A DNA stretch of 35,081 nt, taken from NCBI GenBank assembly GCA_001914785.1, contig MNDE01000060.1, positions 1 through 35,081 of the forward strand. The letters run 5' to 3'. Position numbers and translations under genes: made by a program. Source of the stretch: Acidobacteria bacterium 13_2_20CM_57_17 (GTDB taxonomy: Bacteria > Acidobacteriota > Terriglobia > Acidiferrales > UBA7541). The notes below the pieces were generated by a model. The model did no database searches. It saw only the letters and a program-made list of their open reading frames with translations, and was not told where the DNA came from. Positions 25,421 to 32,984 of the stretch are shown one piece after another (the stretch's first letter is position 1; each line of letters opens with the position of its first letter).

Positions 25421-26647
25421 ATGTTTCGCAATCGGTTCCTTATTCTCCTGGGGGTATCTTTTCTCGCAGCTTCAGCCGCTCTAGCGGACGATATCGGCTT
25501 CATTGATTGCTCCAAAAATGCCGATGGCGCACAAGTTTTCGCCAAGCCCCGGAGGTCTCCGGACGTTGTGGCCTCTCTGCCTTGCGGCGAGCGCTTTACC
25601 ATTCTGGTTTACGGTTTTGTCTTCTCTCGAATTCAGACCAGCGATGGCAAGGTAGGATTCGTGTATTCGAGCGTGATCGCTGTGGACCGTTCCGGCGCTA
25701 CCGTGCAGCAAACCTCGTCACCGCGAATGGTCACCGCTTCGGATAAAGTCGCCGTCAAATCTGCGCCCGTTGCCCAGCAGGCTCAGCCAGTGCAAGCGCA
25801 ACCTCAGCCCACGCCGACTCAGGCAGCTCCTGCAGCAACTACGGCGGAAGCAAGCGCCTCCGTCGCGCAGCCGACTCTGCCAGCTGCACGGCCTCAGCCA
25901 GTGGCGGCTCAACCCGCTCCGGCGCCTGCATCCGAGCCAGGCTCGCCCGCATCCGCGATGCCTGCGCCAGCACCGCCCGCGCCTGCTTCAAACGCTCCTG
26001 AGCCAGCTGCACCCGCTGCACAGCCTGAATCGCCCGCAGCAGCACAGCCGGAACCTGCGCCTGCTCCTCAACCCGCAGCGCCAGCCATTCGCCCTGCGGA
26101 GGTGAGGTCGACCTGGGAGAGACGTAACCCGGGTGGTGTTCGCCTCACTCCTTTGATTGAAGTTTTTGGCGGCTATGCCTTTGCCCGTCTCGACGGCGGC
26201 GGGGGCTATTGGACCAACATGACCATCGGCGGCATGGGTTCCGTCGGCTGGAATTTCAAGCCATGGCTGCAAATCGTGGCGGACAGCAGCTACAGCACTG
26301 TCACCATCAGCGGCACCAAGAACGTCCTCTACGGAAATCATTTCGGTCCGCGCTACTTCTACCACAGCCGGAATCGCTGGGGCATCACTCCATTTGTCGA
26401 AGGCCTGGTAGGCGGTTCGCGCGCTGACACCACGGTTCCCGGCGTTGGCGGCTACACCGCTTCGGCCAACTGCATCTCTTATAGAGTAGGCGGCGGAGTA
26501 GATCTCCACCCCTCCCGTCGCTGGGAAATCCGCCTGCTTGACGTTGACTACTACCGGACTTCGTTCGGCACTAACCTTCACCAGAACAACTATTGGGCTT
26601 CCGCCGGTATCGTTCTCCGCCTCTTCGGCGGATCATCCGACTACTGA
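25421..26647 (+). CDS. SH3-like and Pro/Ala/Gln-rich linker, outer-membrane beta-barrel protein
   Basis: The 408-residue product has a signal peptide (RFLILLGVSFLAASAALA). An SH3-like segment comes next (about residues 25-92, VFAKPRRSPDVVASLPCGER, then KVGFVYSSVIAV), which in bacterial proteins often binds cell-wall material. A Pro/Ala/Gln-rich low-complexity linker (about 115-225) could span the peptidoglycan. The C-terminal part (about 235-408) has alternating aromatic strands (PLIEVFGGYAFARLDGGGGY, WGITPFVEGLVGG, SYRVGGGVDLHP, RWEIRLLDVDYYRTSF) and ends ASAGIVLRLFGG, a typical OmpA/opacity-type eight-stranded barrel. The ATG at 25421 has GAGGAGGGGG just upstream. A strong intrinsic terminator follows 24 bases after the stop. 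Confidence 0.85.
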   Translation: MFRNRFLILLGVSFLAASAALADDIGFIDCSKNADGAQVFAKPRRSPDVVASLPCGERFTILVYGFVFSRIQTSDGKVGFVYSSVIAVDRSGATVQQTSSPRMVTASDKVAVKSAPVAQQAQPVQAQPQPTPTQAAPAATTAEASASVAQPTLPAARPQPVAAQPAPAPASEPGSPASAMPAPAPPAPASNAPEPAAPAAQPESPAAAQPEPAPAPQPAAPAIRPAEVRSTWERRNPGGVRLTPLIEVFGGYAFARLDGGGGYWTNMTIGGMGSVGWNFKPWLQIVADSSYSTVTISGTKNVLYGNHFGPRYFYHSRNRWGITPFVEGLVGGSRADTTVPGVGGYTASANCISYRVGGGVDLHPSRRWEIRLLDVDYYRTSFGTNLHQNNYWASAGIVLRLFGGSSDY

Positions 26648-26671
26648 GACCGATCCCTATAATTGCCCTGT

Positions 26672-26708
26672 AGAGGCGGCCAGTTTCGGCCGCCTCTTTT
26701 TCTTTCTC
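26672..26708 (+). terminator. Rho-independent terminator after the SH3/beta-barrel gene
   Basis: AGAGGCGGCC (26672-26681) and GGCCGCCTCT (26688-26697) form a perfect 10-bp GC-rich stem with a six-base loop, followed by a T-rich tail (TTTTTCTTTCT). It begins 24 bases after the stop codon at 26647. Confidence 0.9.
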
Positions 26709-26761
26709 CCCTAGGTAATGGCGAGTTCACCTCGCCACCGTTCCATCCGCGTCATGCTATT

Positions 26762-27130
26762 TCAACCAGCGTAGTTCTCGGCGAGGTCGTGCATCACGCC
26801 AATTTCTCTGCGGCAGGCTAACGCCGCCAAACGCAACTGTTTGCTAAACTCCATTCCCTTCATTGCGGCTTTGCGAATGGCCTGCAGATCCTCCAGGAAG
26901 GCGTTGGGCACCCTCCCGTTCAGAATTTCCACACGCCCGGAAATGATGGTGATCAAATCGATCAGCTGATAGGATATTTCTTCAATAAGTTTTGCTCGCT
27001 TTGCTCGTACGACGACTAGTTCTCCCGTGTTCGCTTGGGAACATGTTCTCCCGTGTTGGCTCTTCTCGGTCCCGCATTCCTCCCCTGGCAAACTGGCCTG
27101 CGAATCCTGGCCCGACTTCCTTTCCTGCAT
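26762..27130 (-). CDS. Small orphan helical protein resembling a histidine-kinase DHp domain without the His
   Basis: The 122-residue protein is charged and helical with no signal peptide. Residues from about 44 to 105 (AKLIEEISYQLIDLITIISG, then RVEILN, then FLEDLQAIRKAAMKGMEFSK and QLRLAAL) follow the helix pattern of histidine-kinase DHp domains, in which HDFNNLLTIISGYAELL is followed by DLEEIRKAAERGAELTRQL. Here Tyr occupies the phospho-accepting His position, and no ATPase domain follows. It could be a non-catalytic dimerisation partner or a kinase decoy, which is inference from hand alignment. The ATG at 27130 was taken as the longest start; the first 40 residues are low in structure. 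It lies downstream of the amidohydrolase, same strand, 171 bases away. Confidence 0.6.
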   Translation of the reverse strand: MQERKSGQDSQASLPGEECGTEKSQHGRTCSQANTGELVVVRAKRAKLIEEISYQLIDLITIISGRVEILNGRVPNAFLEDLQAIRKAAMKGMEFSKQLRLAALACRREIGVMHDLAENYAG

Positions 27131-27301
27131 TCTAGCTCCCTCATTTTAAGAGTCCCTCGAAAACTGGGCCCTACCTTTGCCCTTTAGAGTCGGCTCAGCG
27201 GGAAAAGTTACAGAATCGCAACATCGTGGGCGCGGCCTACCGGATGTCCCGATCGGATCAGGATCGAAGATTCCGGCCTCTAGGGGAGGGGCCTGCCCGC
27301 C

Positions 27302-28600
27302 TTACGGTTCTACTCCCGCATAAACCGGAATCGCCCCGCGCGCAACATTCTTGTAAACCACGCCGGCCTTCATCACGAACACCACGCGCCGCACCGCCGT
27401 AATGTCCTTCAACGGATCGCCATCCAGCGCGATGATGTCCGCTTGCAAACCGGGCGCAATCGTCCCGATCTGGTCCGCCATTCCTAGCGCTTCCGCCCCC
27501 ATCGAATTGGCGGACACCATCGCCGCCATCGGCTCCACTCTGCCGTCGCGGACGCGGTCAATAAACTCCTCCGCGTTGCGCCCGTGCGCGCCCGCCACCG
27601 CGTCCGTCCCGAAAACGATTTTCAGCCCCGGAGTTTTCACCGCATGCTGCACCAGCTCATGGTTCATCGGCAGAATCTTCTCCATCGCCGCAAACCCTTC
27701 TGCCGTGTAGCCCGGCGTCCCGAGATACTGCTCCTTGTGCAGCAAATAATTCTCGATGACTAGCCCGGCCTGCGGGTCCAGATACGTGCCTTTCTCGGCC
27801 ATCAATTTCAAGTCATCGTCCGTCGCCAGCGTTCCGTGCTCGATTTCCGTGCATCCCGCAAGAGTCGCCGCGCGCACCGCACCCTTGTAAGCGTGTACCA
27901 ATGTGCGCAGGCCTTGCTTCTTCGCTTCATCACATGCCGCATTCAATTGCTCCTGCGAAAGCGTCATCCCTCCGCCCTGGCGGATGCTCTGCGACGCAAA
28001 AATCTTGATCACGTCCGCCCCGGCCTGCTTTTGTTTCCGCACAAACGCGCGTATCTCTTCCGGCGTCCCCGTTTTCTCTCCCTGCCCGAACAGCGGCTCT
28101 ACTGCCGTAAGAATCCTCGGCCCCGCCAATTTTCCTTTCGCGATCGCGTCGCGCAGCGGAATGTCGTTTGCCGCCCCCGGGCTTTGCACCGTCGTGAACC
28201 CCGCCATCAGCGTCACCCAGGCGTTCGACGCCGATTGATACGCGTCCTCCTGTGAAGTCCCTGCCATTCCCGCGTTTTTCCCGTCTTTGCCAAAGTTCCA
28301 GGTAATGTGCGCATGCGCGTCAATCCACCCCGGGAGCACCGTCAATCCGCGCAAGTCATAGTCCACCGGCGCGCCTTCCCAGTAAGCTTTTCCTTCAATC
28401 GCGGTAATTATGCCGCCTTCTACCCTGATGCGCTTGTCATGCAGCACCCTACCCTTGCCATCGAGCACTGTACTCGCCACAATCGCAATCCCTCTTCTCC
28501 TTGCGGGCGCCTCCCCCGTCGTCTGCAAAGCAGCCCTCTGCGCCATCCCGCACACACCCACTACACCGAGAATTCCCCCAATGATTTTCACGCCCCGCAT
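27302..28600 (-). CDS. Exported amidohydrolase-family protein (imidazolonepropionase/prolidase-like)
   Basis: The 432-residue protein is a metal-dependent amidohydrolase. Metal-binding residues are visible as DAHAHITW (H-x-H), a lysine in ADVIKIFAS that is probably carboxylated, LVHAYKG, EIEHGT and FGTDAVAGAHG. The C-terminal GLQADIIALDGDPLKDITAV, followed by VVFVMKAGVVYKN, is the usual amidohydrolase end. An N-terminal hydrophobic stretch (GVKIIGGILGVVGVCGMAQR) suggests export. Relatives include Xaa-Pro dipeptidases and other imidazolonepropionase-like hydrolases, so a peptide or cyclic amide substrate is likely; the precise one cannot be given. It is divergent from the TonB-dependent receptor across about 300 bases, and a functional link (uptake plus hydrolysis) is possible but unproven. 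Confidence 0.9.
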   Translation of the reverse strand: MRGVKIIGGILGVVGVCGMAQRAALQTTGEAPARRRGIAIVASTVLDGKGRVLHDKRIRVEGGIITAIEGKAYWEGAPVDYDLRGLTVLPGWIDAHAHITWNFGKDGKNAGMAGTSQEDAYQSASNAWVTLMAGFTTVQSPGAANDIPLRDAIAKGKLAGPRILTAVEPLFGQGEKTGTPEEIRAFVRKQKQAGADVIKIFASQSIRQGGGMTLSQEQLNAACDEAKKQGLRTLVHAYKGAVRAATLAGCTEIEHGTLATDDDLKLMAEKGTYLDPQAGLVIENYLLHKEQYLGTPGYTAEGFAAMEKILPMNHELVQHAVKTPGLKIVFGTDAVAGAHGRNAEEFIDRVRDGRVEPMAAMVSANSMGAEALGMADQIGTIAPGLQADIIALDGDPLKDITAVRRVVFVMKAGVVYKNVARGAIPVYAGVEP

Positions 28601-28903
28601 GTTTGCTCCTCCCTACGCGCGAGTTTACCTCGTCATCCTTGCATGTTCCCAGATTCCGAGTGCCCATAATCAACATTTCCGCTCAGGCCCTTTCACGTTT
28701 TCCACAACTGCTCGCTTTGGCTTGACACGGCTCTTGTGTTAGAAATTTAAGCCAAGGAAAACGTATCGTTGGTGTGAGCGTTCGGCTCTTGCGCAATGCT
28801 GCCGTTTTTTTTTTGACTTCGCGGCGTCTCTATTCGCCCCAGAGCACCTCCGCTGCGGACCTGAACGCAGGAAGTCTCGACCGCCCTCTGAAGGAGAACT
28901 GCT
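28601..28903. promoter_or_regulatory. Divergent intergenic region between amidohydrolase and TonB receptor
   Basis: No gene is seen in these 303 bases. A TTGACA hexamer at 28722-28727 with ATTTAA 17 bases later (28745-28750) is a weak promoter candidate for the receptor. A run of ten T residues lies at 28805-28814. AAGGAG at 28891-28896 is the ribosome binding site of the receptor. Confidence 0.35.
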
Positions 28904-31900
28904 GTGAACATTTCTGAAACGCGTACAGCTTTCTTGCGCACTTGCCTCGCATTCTTTTTTTTCTTTTTCTTGGTCTTGCCTTCTTCGCGGCCGCAGGGAA
29001 ATCAGGGCACCATCGAAGGCATCGTCGTCGATCAATCCGGTGCCGCTCTTCCCGGCGCCAAATTGACGGCTACCAACGATGCGACGGCCATCCACTTTCA
29101 AGCCACTAGTGATTCCGACGGCCTCTTTACCTTTCCCGTCCTTCCAGTAGGCACCTACACGATCGAAGTGGAGCACCCAGGTTTCGCCAAGCTGACACAA
29201 AAGAACGTCGCCCTCAGTGTCGGCGCCCGGCTGAACGTGAACCTCTCCCTCTCGGTGGCTGGGCAGACCCAGTCCGTCACCGTCACGGATGAACCTCCCA
29301 TCGTCGAAACCACGCGTAGTCAGGTGAGCTCCTCCGTGAATGATGTGGCCATTGAAAACCTCCCCACAAACGGCCGCAACTTCATCAATTTCGCGCTCCT
29401 CACTCCAGGCGTCACCCTCGACGTGCGCGGCGGCGACATCAGCTTTGCCGGGCAGCGCGGCACTCTCAATTCTCTAATCGTTGACGGCTCGGACAACAAC
29501 AACACTTTCTTCGGCCAGTCCGTCGGCCGCACTGGATCGGGCCGCGCTCCTTACCAATTCAGCGAAGACGCGGTGCAGGAATTCCAGGTCAATTCCAATG
29601 CCTATTCCGCCGAACTCGGCCACGCGGGCGGTGCTGTGATCAACGTGGTCACCAAGTCCGGCACCAACGATTTCCACGGCGCGGCCTTTGAATTCTTTCG
29701 CGACCGGAGCCTGAATGCCAACGACCCTATCAATATAATCAAAGGCCTTAGGAAATCGCCGTATCACTTCAACCAGTTCGGCGGAGATATCGGTGGCCCT
29801 ATCGCCCGTGAAAAAATCTTTTTCTTTTTCGATTACGACGGACAGCGCAACACACTTCCCAATGTCGCTTCCCTTGGCGTTTCGCCGCTTGCTAGTCCTA
29901 CCGCCAATCAGCAAGCAGCACTCACTTACCTGCAAGCTCGTGCCTCTTCCTGGACACGCACTCAAAATCAAAACGTCTATCTGGGCAAAGCAGATTGGCG
30001 GTTAGGCAAAAGCCAACTGCTCGGCGTCCGATATAACGCCCAGCGCTTCGTCGGTAATGGCTTTGAAAATGGCGGGCCTCAGAACAGCCTTGAGCACACC
30101 GGCGCGTCGGTGGTCACGACGGATACGCTATCCGGATCGCTTACATCCACGATCTCATCCCGTATGGTTAACGTCGCCCGGTCCGCCTATGCGCGCGACA
30201 ATGAGCCCGGCTTGGCTAACAGCATCAATCCGGAGGCCACCGTTTTTACAAACGGCAATCTCGACCTCGTTGTCGGACGGAATTTCTTTAGCCCGCGCTT
30301 TACGAACATTCATCGCGGCGAAGCCGGCGACACCCTCTCGCTCACCCACGGGCGCCATACCATCAAGACTGGACTGAATATTCTCGTCGACAAGATTGCC
30401 AACTTCTTCCCGGGCAATTTTTCCGGCACCTATACGTTCAATTGCTTGGAAAATTTCGGCCGCAGTCTACAGGGCCTGCCGCTGGTGATTACTACGACTG
30501 CACAAGACCCACAAGACCCATGTCCAGCCTCGCGCACTACGCCCACGATTCCTGCGGATACGTTCGTGCAGGCCTTCGCCGGCGCTGGCACCCCTGGACC
30601 CACCACGAATCCCAATCTTCAGGAGTATTCCGCCTTCGCCCAGGATGAATGGCGCGTACGAAATGACCTCACTCTGAACTTTGGCCTCCGGTATGATCTG
30701 GACCTGATCGCCCAGCCGCCTGTGCTCAACCCCAGTGCCAGCCTTGCCGCTGCGGGAATCTTCACCAACAGGATTCACGACGATCATGCCAATTTCGGCC
30801 CCAGGCTCGGCGTTGCCTGGACGCCACTCGGCAAGAAGTTGGTCGTTCGCACCGGTTACGGCATTTTCTACGGTCGCACTCCCGCCATCACCGTCGGTAC
30901 CGCCTTCTCGAACAATGCTCTAAACGTGCAGACCCTCAACTTTACCGGCGCAAACATCCCGCAATATCCCGCCACCAAGTGCGGCCCTCCCGTCGCAGCT
31001 CCGAGCTGTGCCGCGCCGGTCGGTGGCACCGCGGGCGCCCCGACCATCTTCGTTTTCCAGCCCAATTATCGCGAGCCCAACGTGCAACAGGCCAACCTGG
31101 GCCTCGAATACCAGATTCAACCCAGTATGTCAGTTCAGGTTAGCTATTTGTGGGTGAAGGGCACACATCTCACGCGCACGCGCGACATTAATCTCCAGGG
31201 TCCAGAAACGCCCGTAACCGTCGGTTTCGCCAATTCGACTCAAACTGCCACGGTGAACCGCATCACTCAGCCGCCACGCCCCATTGCCGGCTTTGCGCGC
31301 ATTGAGGAATTCCAAAGCAGTGCTAATTCCATCTACAACGGCCTGACTGTGCAACTGAACAAGCGCCTTTATCACAATTACCAGTTCCTTACTTCCTACA
31401 CCTTCGGCAAGGTCATCGACGACAACCCCGACGCCACTTCGGTCGTTCCGTTCTCTGGTGACGACGCCAAGATGGTGCAGGACCCTCTTAACCTTCGAGG
31501 GGATCGCGGCCCCGGTGTCAACGACCAGAGGCATCGTCTTGTGTTAAGCGCGATTTGGGACCTCGACGGCTATACGCGTTCCATGGGCCGTTCGTGGCGC
31601 TATCTGGCTGGCGGATGGCAACTCAGCGGGATTCTGACTGCTCAGAGCGGACAACCGTACTCCGGCTTAGTGAACTCGGACTTAAACAATGACGGCAACA
31701 GCCGCACCGACCGTGCCCCGGGGCTTGGCCGCGACACCTTCTATCTCCCCAACTTCGTTTCGTTGGATCCCAGAATCACTAAGAACATCCCGATCCATGA
31801 GCGCGTCAAGGCCCAGCTCATCCTGGAAGCCTATAACTCCCTCAACCGCACAAACTATACTTCCGTGAGCGCCACCCAATTCTCGACCGGGGGGACAGGC

Positions 31901-32026
31901 TGTGCTGCCGGTGTGACCATCTGCCTGGGGCCGCCAAAGACGCCGTTCCAGACGCCGTTGAGCACGCAGCTCAATTTCAGCCCGGGCTCCAGGATCGTCC
32001 AGCTTTCCGGCAAAATCACCTTTTAA
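28904..32026 (+). CDS. Oar-type TonB-dependent receptor with carboxypeptidase regulatory-like domain
   Basis: The 1040-residue outer membrane protein starts at a GTG with AAGGAG seven bases upstream. A signal peptide with a run of Phe (LAFFFFFFLVLPSS) is followed by a carboxypeptidase regulatory-like beta-sandwich (GTIEGIVVDQSGAALPGAKL to SVGARLNVNLSLSVAG, about 35-120). A plug domain follows (IENLPTNGRNFINFALLTPG, then LIVDGSDNNNTFFG), then VQEFQVNSNAYSAELGHAGG. A long beta-barrel completes it, including the FHGAAFEFFRDRSLNAND block and ending in a C-terminal Phe (VQLSGKITF). This architecture is the expanded Oar-like family of Acidobacteriota, thought to import large or complex substrates or act in adhesion. 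The substrate is unknown. The gene is complete, and the first palindrome of the repeat mosaic starts 10 bases after the stop. Confidence 0.95.
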   Translation: MNISETRTAFLRTCLAFFFFFFLVLPSSRPQGNQGTIEGIVVDQSGAALPGAKLTATNDATAIHFQATSDSDGLFTFPVLPVGTYTIEVEHPGFAKLTQKNVALSVGARLNVNLSLSVAGQTQSVTVTDEPPIVETTRSQVSSSVNDVAIENLPTNGRNFINFALLTPGVTLDVRGGDISFAGQRGTLNSLIVDGSDNNNTFFGQSVGRTGSGRAPYQFSEDAVQEFQVNSNAYSAELGHAGGAVINVVTKSGTNDFHGAAFEFFRDRSLNANDPINIIKGLRKSPYHFNQFGGDIGGPIAREKIFFFFDYDGQRNTLPNVASLGVSPLASPTANQQAALTYLQARASSWTRTQNQNVYLGKADWRLGKSQLLGVRYNAQRFVGNGFENGGPQNSLEHTGASVVTTDTLSGSLTSTISSRMVNVARSAYARDNEPGLANSINPEATVFTNGNLDLVVGRNFFSPRFTNIHRGEAGDTLSLTHGRHTIKTGLNILVDKIANFFPGNFSGTYTFNCLENFGRSLQGLPLVITTTAQDPQDPCPASRTTPTIPADTFVQAFAGAGTPGPTTNPNLQEYSAFAQDEWRVRNDLTLNFGLRYDLDLIAQPPVLNPSASLAAAGIFTNRIHDDHANFGPRLGVAWTPLGKKLVVRTGYGIFYGRTPAITVGTAFSNNALNVQTLNFTGANIPQYPATKCGPPVAAPSCAAPVGGTAGAPTIFVFQPNYREPNVQQANLGLEYQIQPSMSVQVSYLWVKGTHLTRTRDINLQGPETPVTVGFANSTQTATVNRITQPPRPIAGFARIEEFQSSANSIYNGLTVQLNKRLYHNYQFLTSYTFGKVIDDNPDATSVVPFSGDDAKMVQDPLNLRGDRGPGVNDQRHRLVLSAIWDLDGYTRSMGRSWRYLAGGWQLSGILTAQSGQPYSGLVNSDLNNDGNSRTDRAPGLGRDTFYLPNFVSLDPRITKNIPIHERVKAQLILEAYNSLNRTNYTSVSATQFSTGGTGCAAGVTICLGPPKTPFQTPLSTQLNFSPGSRIVQLSGKITF

Positions 32027-32036
32027 GTCTGGTAGG

Positions 32037-32095
32037 ACAGCCATTCCTGGCTGTCTCCCTGCCTCCAGCTAGGTGGGACAGCCATTCCAGGCTGT
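32037..32095 (+). repeat. Paired extragenic palindromes, copy 1 of a direct repeat
   Basis: ACAGCCATTCCTGGCTGT at 32037-32054 is a 7-bp stem with a TTCC loop. A second version with a 6-bp stem follows at 32078-32095, 41 bases on. The whole block recurs at 32225-32283 (offset 188 bases, including the shared spacer TCTCCCTGCCTCCAGCTA). The first palindrome lies 10 bases after the TonB receptor stop and may act as an mRNA end structure. Confidence 0.8.
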
Positions 32096-32129
32096 TCTCC
32101 TAGCGCCCAGCCGGATGTGTACGTAGCGA

Positions 32130-32181
32130 CGGGCTTTCTCCCGTTTTGTGGGAGTGCCGACGATTTGTGTCGGGAAGCCCG
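32130..32181 (+). repeat. Structured repeat, copy 1 (possible three-way junction)
   Basis: The outer stem CGGGCTT (32130-32136) pairs with AAGCCCG (32175-32181). Inside are two hairpins: CTCCC/GGGAG with loop GTTTTGT (32138-32154) and CCGAC/GTCGG with loop GATTTGT (32157-32173). The same unit recurs at 32517-32571. Flanks CCGGAT upstream and CATCTTTCTTCTTCGT downstream are also shared. No coding potential is visible. Confidence 0.7.
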
Positions 32182-32224
32182 GCATCTTTCTTCTTCGTAG
32201 CACAGCCACTCCGTTCCCAGTGGG

Positions 32225-32283
32225 ACAGCCATTCTTGGTTGTCTCCCTGCCTCCAGCTAAGTGGGACAGCCGTTCCTGGCTGT
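32225..32283 (+). repeat. Paired extragenic palindromes, copy 2 of a direct repeat
   Basis: Palindromes at 32225-32242 (ACAGCCATTCTTGGTTGT) and 32266-32283 (ACAGCCGTTCCTGGCTGT) repeat the block at 32037-32095 at a constant 188-base offset, with a few substitutions. A truncated ACAGCC half-copy is at 32202-32207. Confidence 0.8.
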
Positions 32284-32311
32284 GCGCCCTTGCCGCTTTT
32301 TTCTTTAGCAG

Positions 32312-32331
32312 GGCACGACTTCAGTCGTGCC
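32312..32331 (+). repeat. Perfect 8-bp hairpin within the repeat mosaic
   Basis: GGCACGAC and GTCGTGCC form an 8-bp stem with loop TTCA at 32312-32331. It occupies the place of the larger structured unit in the third copy of the mosaic, upstream of the shared spacer (CATCTTTCTTCTTTGT at 32374-32389) and the next palindrome. Confidence 0.7.
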
Positions 32332-32392
32332 GAGGAGTTCGAAGAATCATCGAAGCTTCAGCCCCGCGTCTTACATCTTTCTTCTTTGTGGA

Positions 32393-32410
32393 ACAGCCAT
32401 TCCTGGCTGT
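32393..32410 (+). repeat. Extragenic palindrome copy
   Basis: ACAGCCATTCCTGGCTGT is identical to the copy at 32037-32054 and again follows the shared spacer CATCTTTCTTCTTTGT. Confidence 0.8.
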
Positions 32411-32516
32411 TCGTTTTTGACTGTATTGTTCCTTCCTTCGTCTTGTGTGGGGGCGCGGCTCGCCCCGCCCCGCCCCGTTTCTCATGTTCGCCGGATGGGT
32501 ATCTGGTGTACCTAGC

Positions 32517-32571
32517 GCCGGGCTTTCTCCCGTTTTGTGGGAGCCCGACGATTTGTGTCGGGAAGCCCGGC
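32517..32571 (+). repeat. Structured repeat, copy 2 (perfect three-way junction)
   Basis: GCCGGGCTT (32517-32525) pairs with AAGCCCGGC (32563-32571) as a perfect 9-bp outer stem. One unpaired T leads into hairpin CTCCC/GGGAG, loop GTTTTGT (32527-32543). Directly abutting is hairpin CCCGAC/GTCGGG, loop GATTTGT (32544-32562). Copy 1 at 32130-32181 differs in a few bases mostly at stem ends, and its two loops are identical. Confidence 0.75.
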
Positions 32572-32589
32572 ATCTTTCTGCTTCGTGGC

Positions 32590-32607
32590 ATAGCCATTCC
32601 TGGCTGT
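32590..32607 (+). repeat. Extragenic palindrome copy, last of the series
   Basis: ATAGCCATTCCTGGCTGT differs by one base from the 32037 copy and follows the spacer CATCTTTCTGCTTCGT at 32571-32586. From here to 32984 I see no gene, repeat or RNA, only GC-rich sequence and the ribosome binding site of the next gene. Confidence 0.75.
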
Positions 32608-32984
32608 GCGCTTCTGACGGTTTGTTCCCGCCTTCGTCTTCCGTAGTGGCGGGGCGGAACTTGTCCTGAGTGCAGCCGAAGGAGGCCAGCGTTCTTACGC
32701 CCTTCCTTGTCGCAGGGCGGCGTGCCTGTGGTGAGCGCAGTCCCCGCCCGCTCCTGGTTGCTTACGCTTGGTCAAAAGGGCCAGCGTCGTTTTCGGTTGA
32801 CGCGACTGGGCAGGAGGGGCTACGCTCTCAGGCAACTATCAAGCCGAGTCGCAGGGGTTGACTTGCGAAGCTTGAAATCCGATCGTCCGAAACCGTGACC
32901 TCGGAGTCCTCCCATTGAACCCCCTGTCGTCTCAATCCATCTTCAGGTCAGGCCCCAATGTCAACTTAAGGGTGAGGAAGTACC

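Noticed and set aside
32037..32607. CRISPR array
   Set aside because: Palindrome spacing is irregular (41 to 188 bases), the intervals are themselves repeated, and there are no cas genes.
32146..32646. Open frames of up to 166 codons in the intergenic mosaic
   Set aside because: They translate palindromes and repeats, giving repeated SHSWL/GCAP-like peptides, and have no ribosome binding sites.
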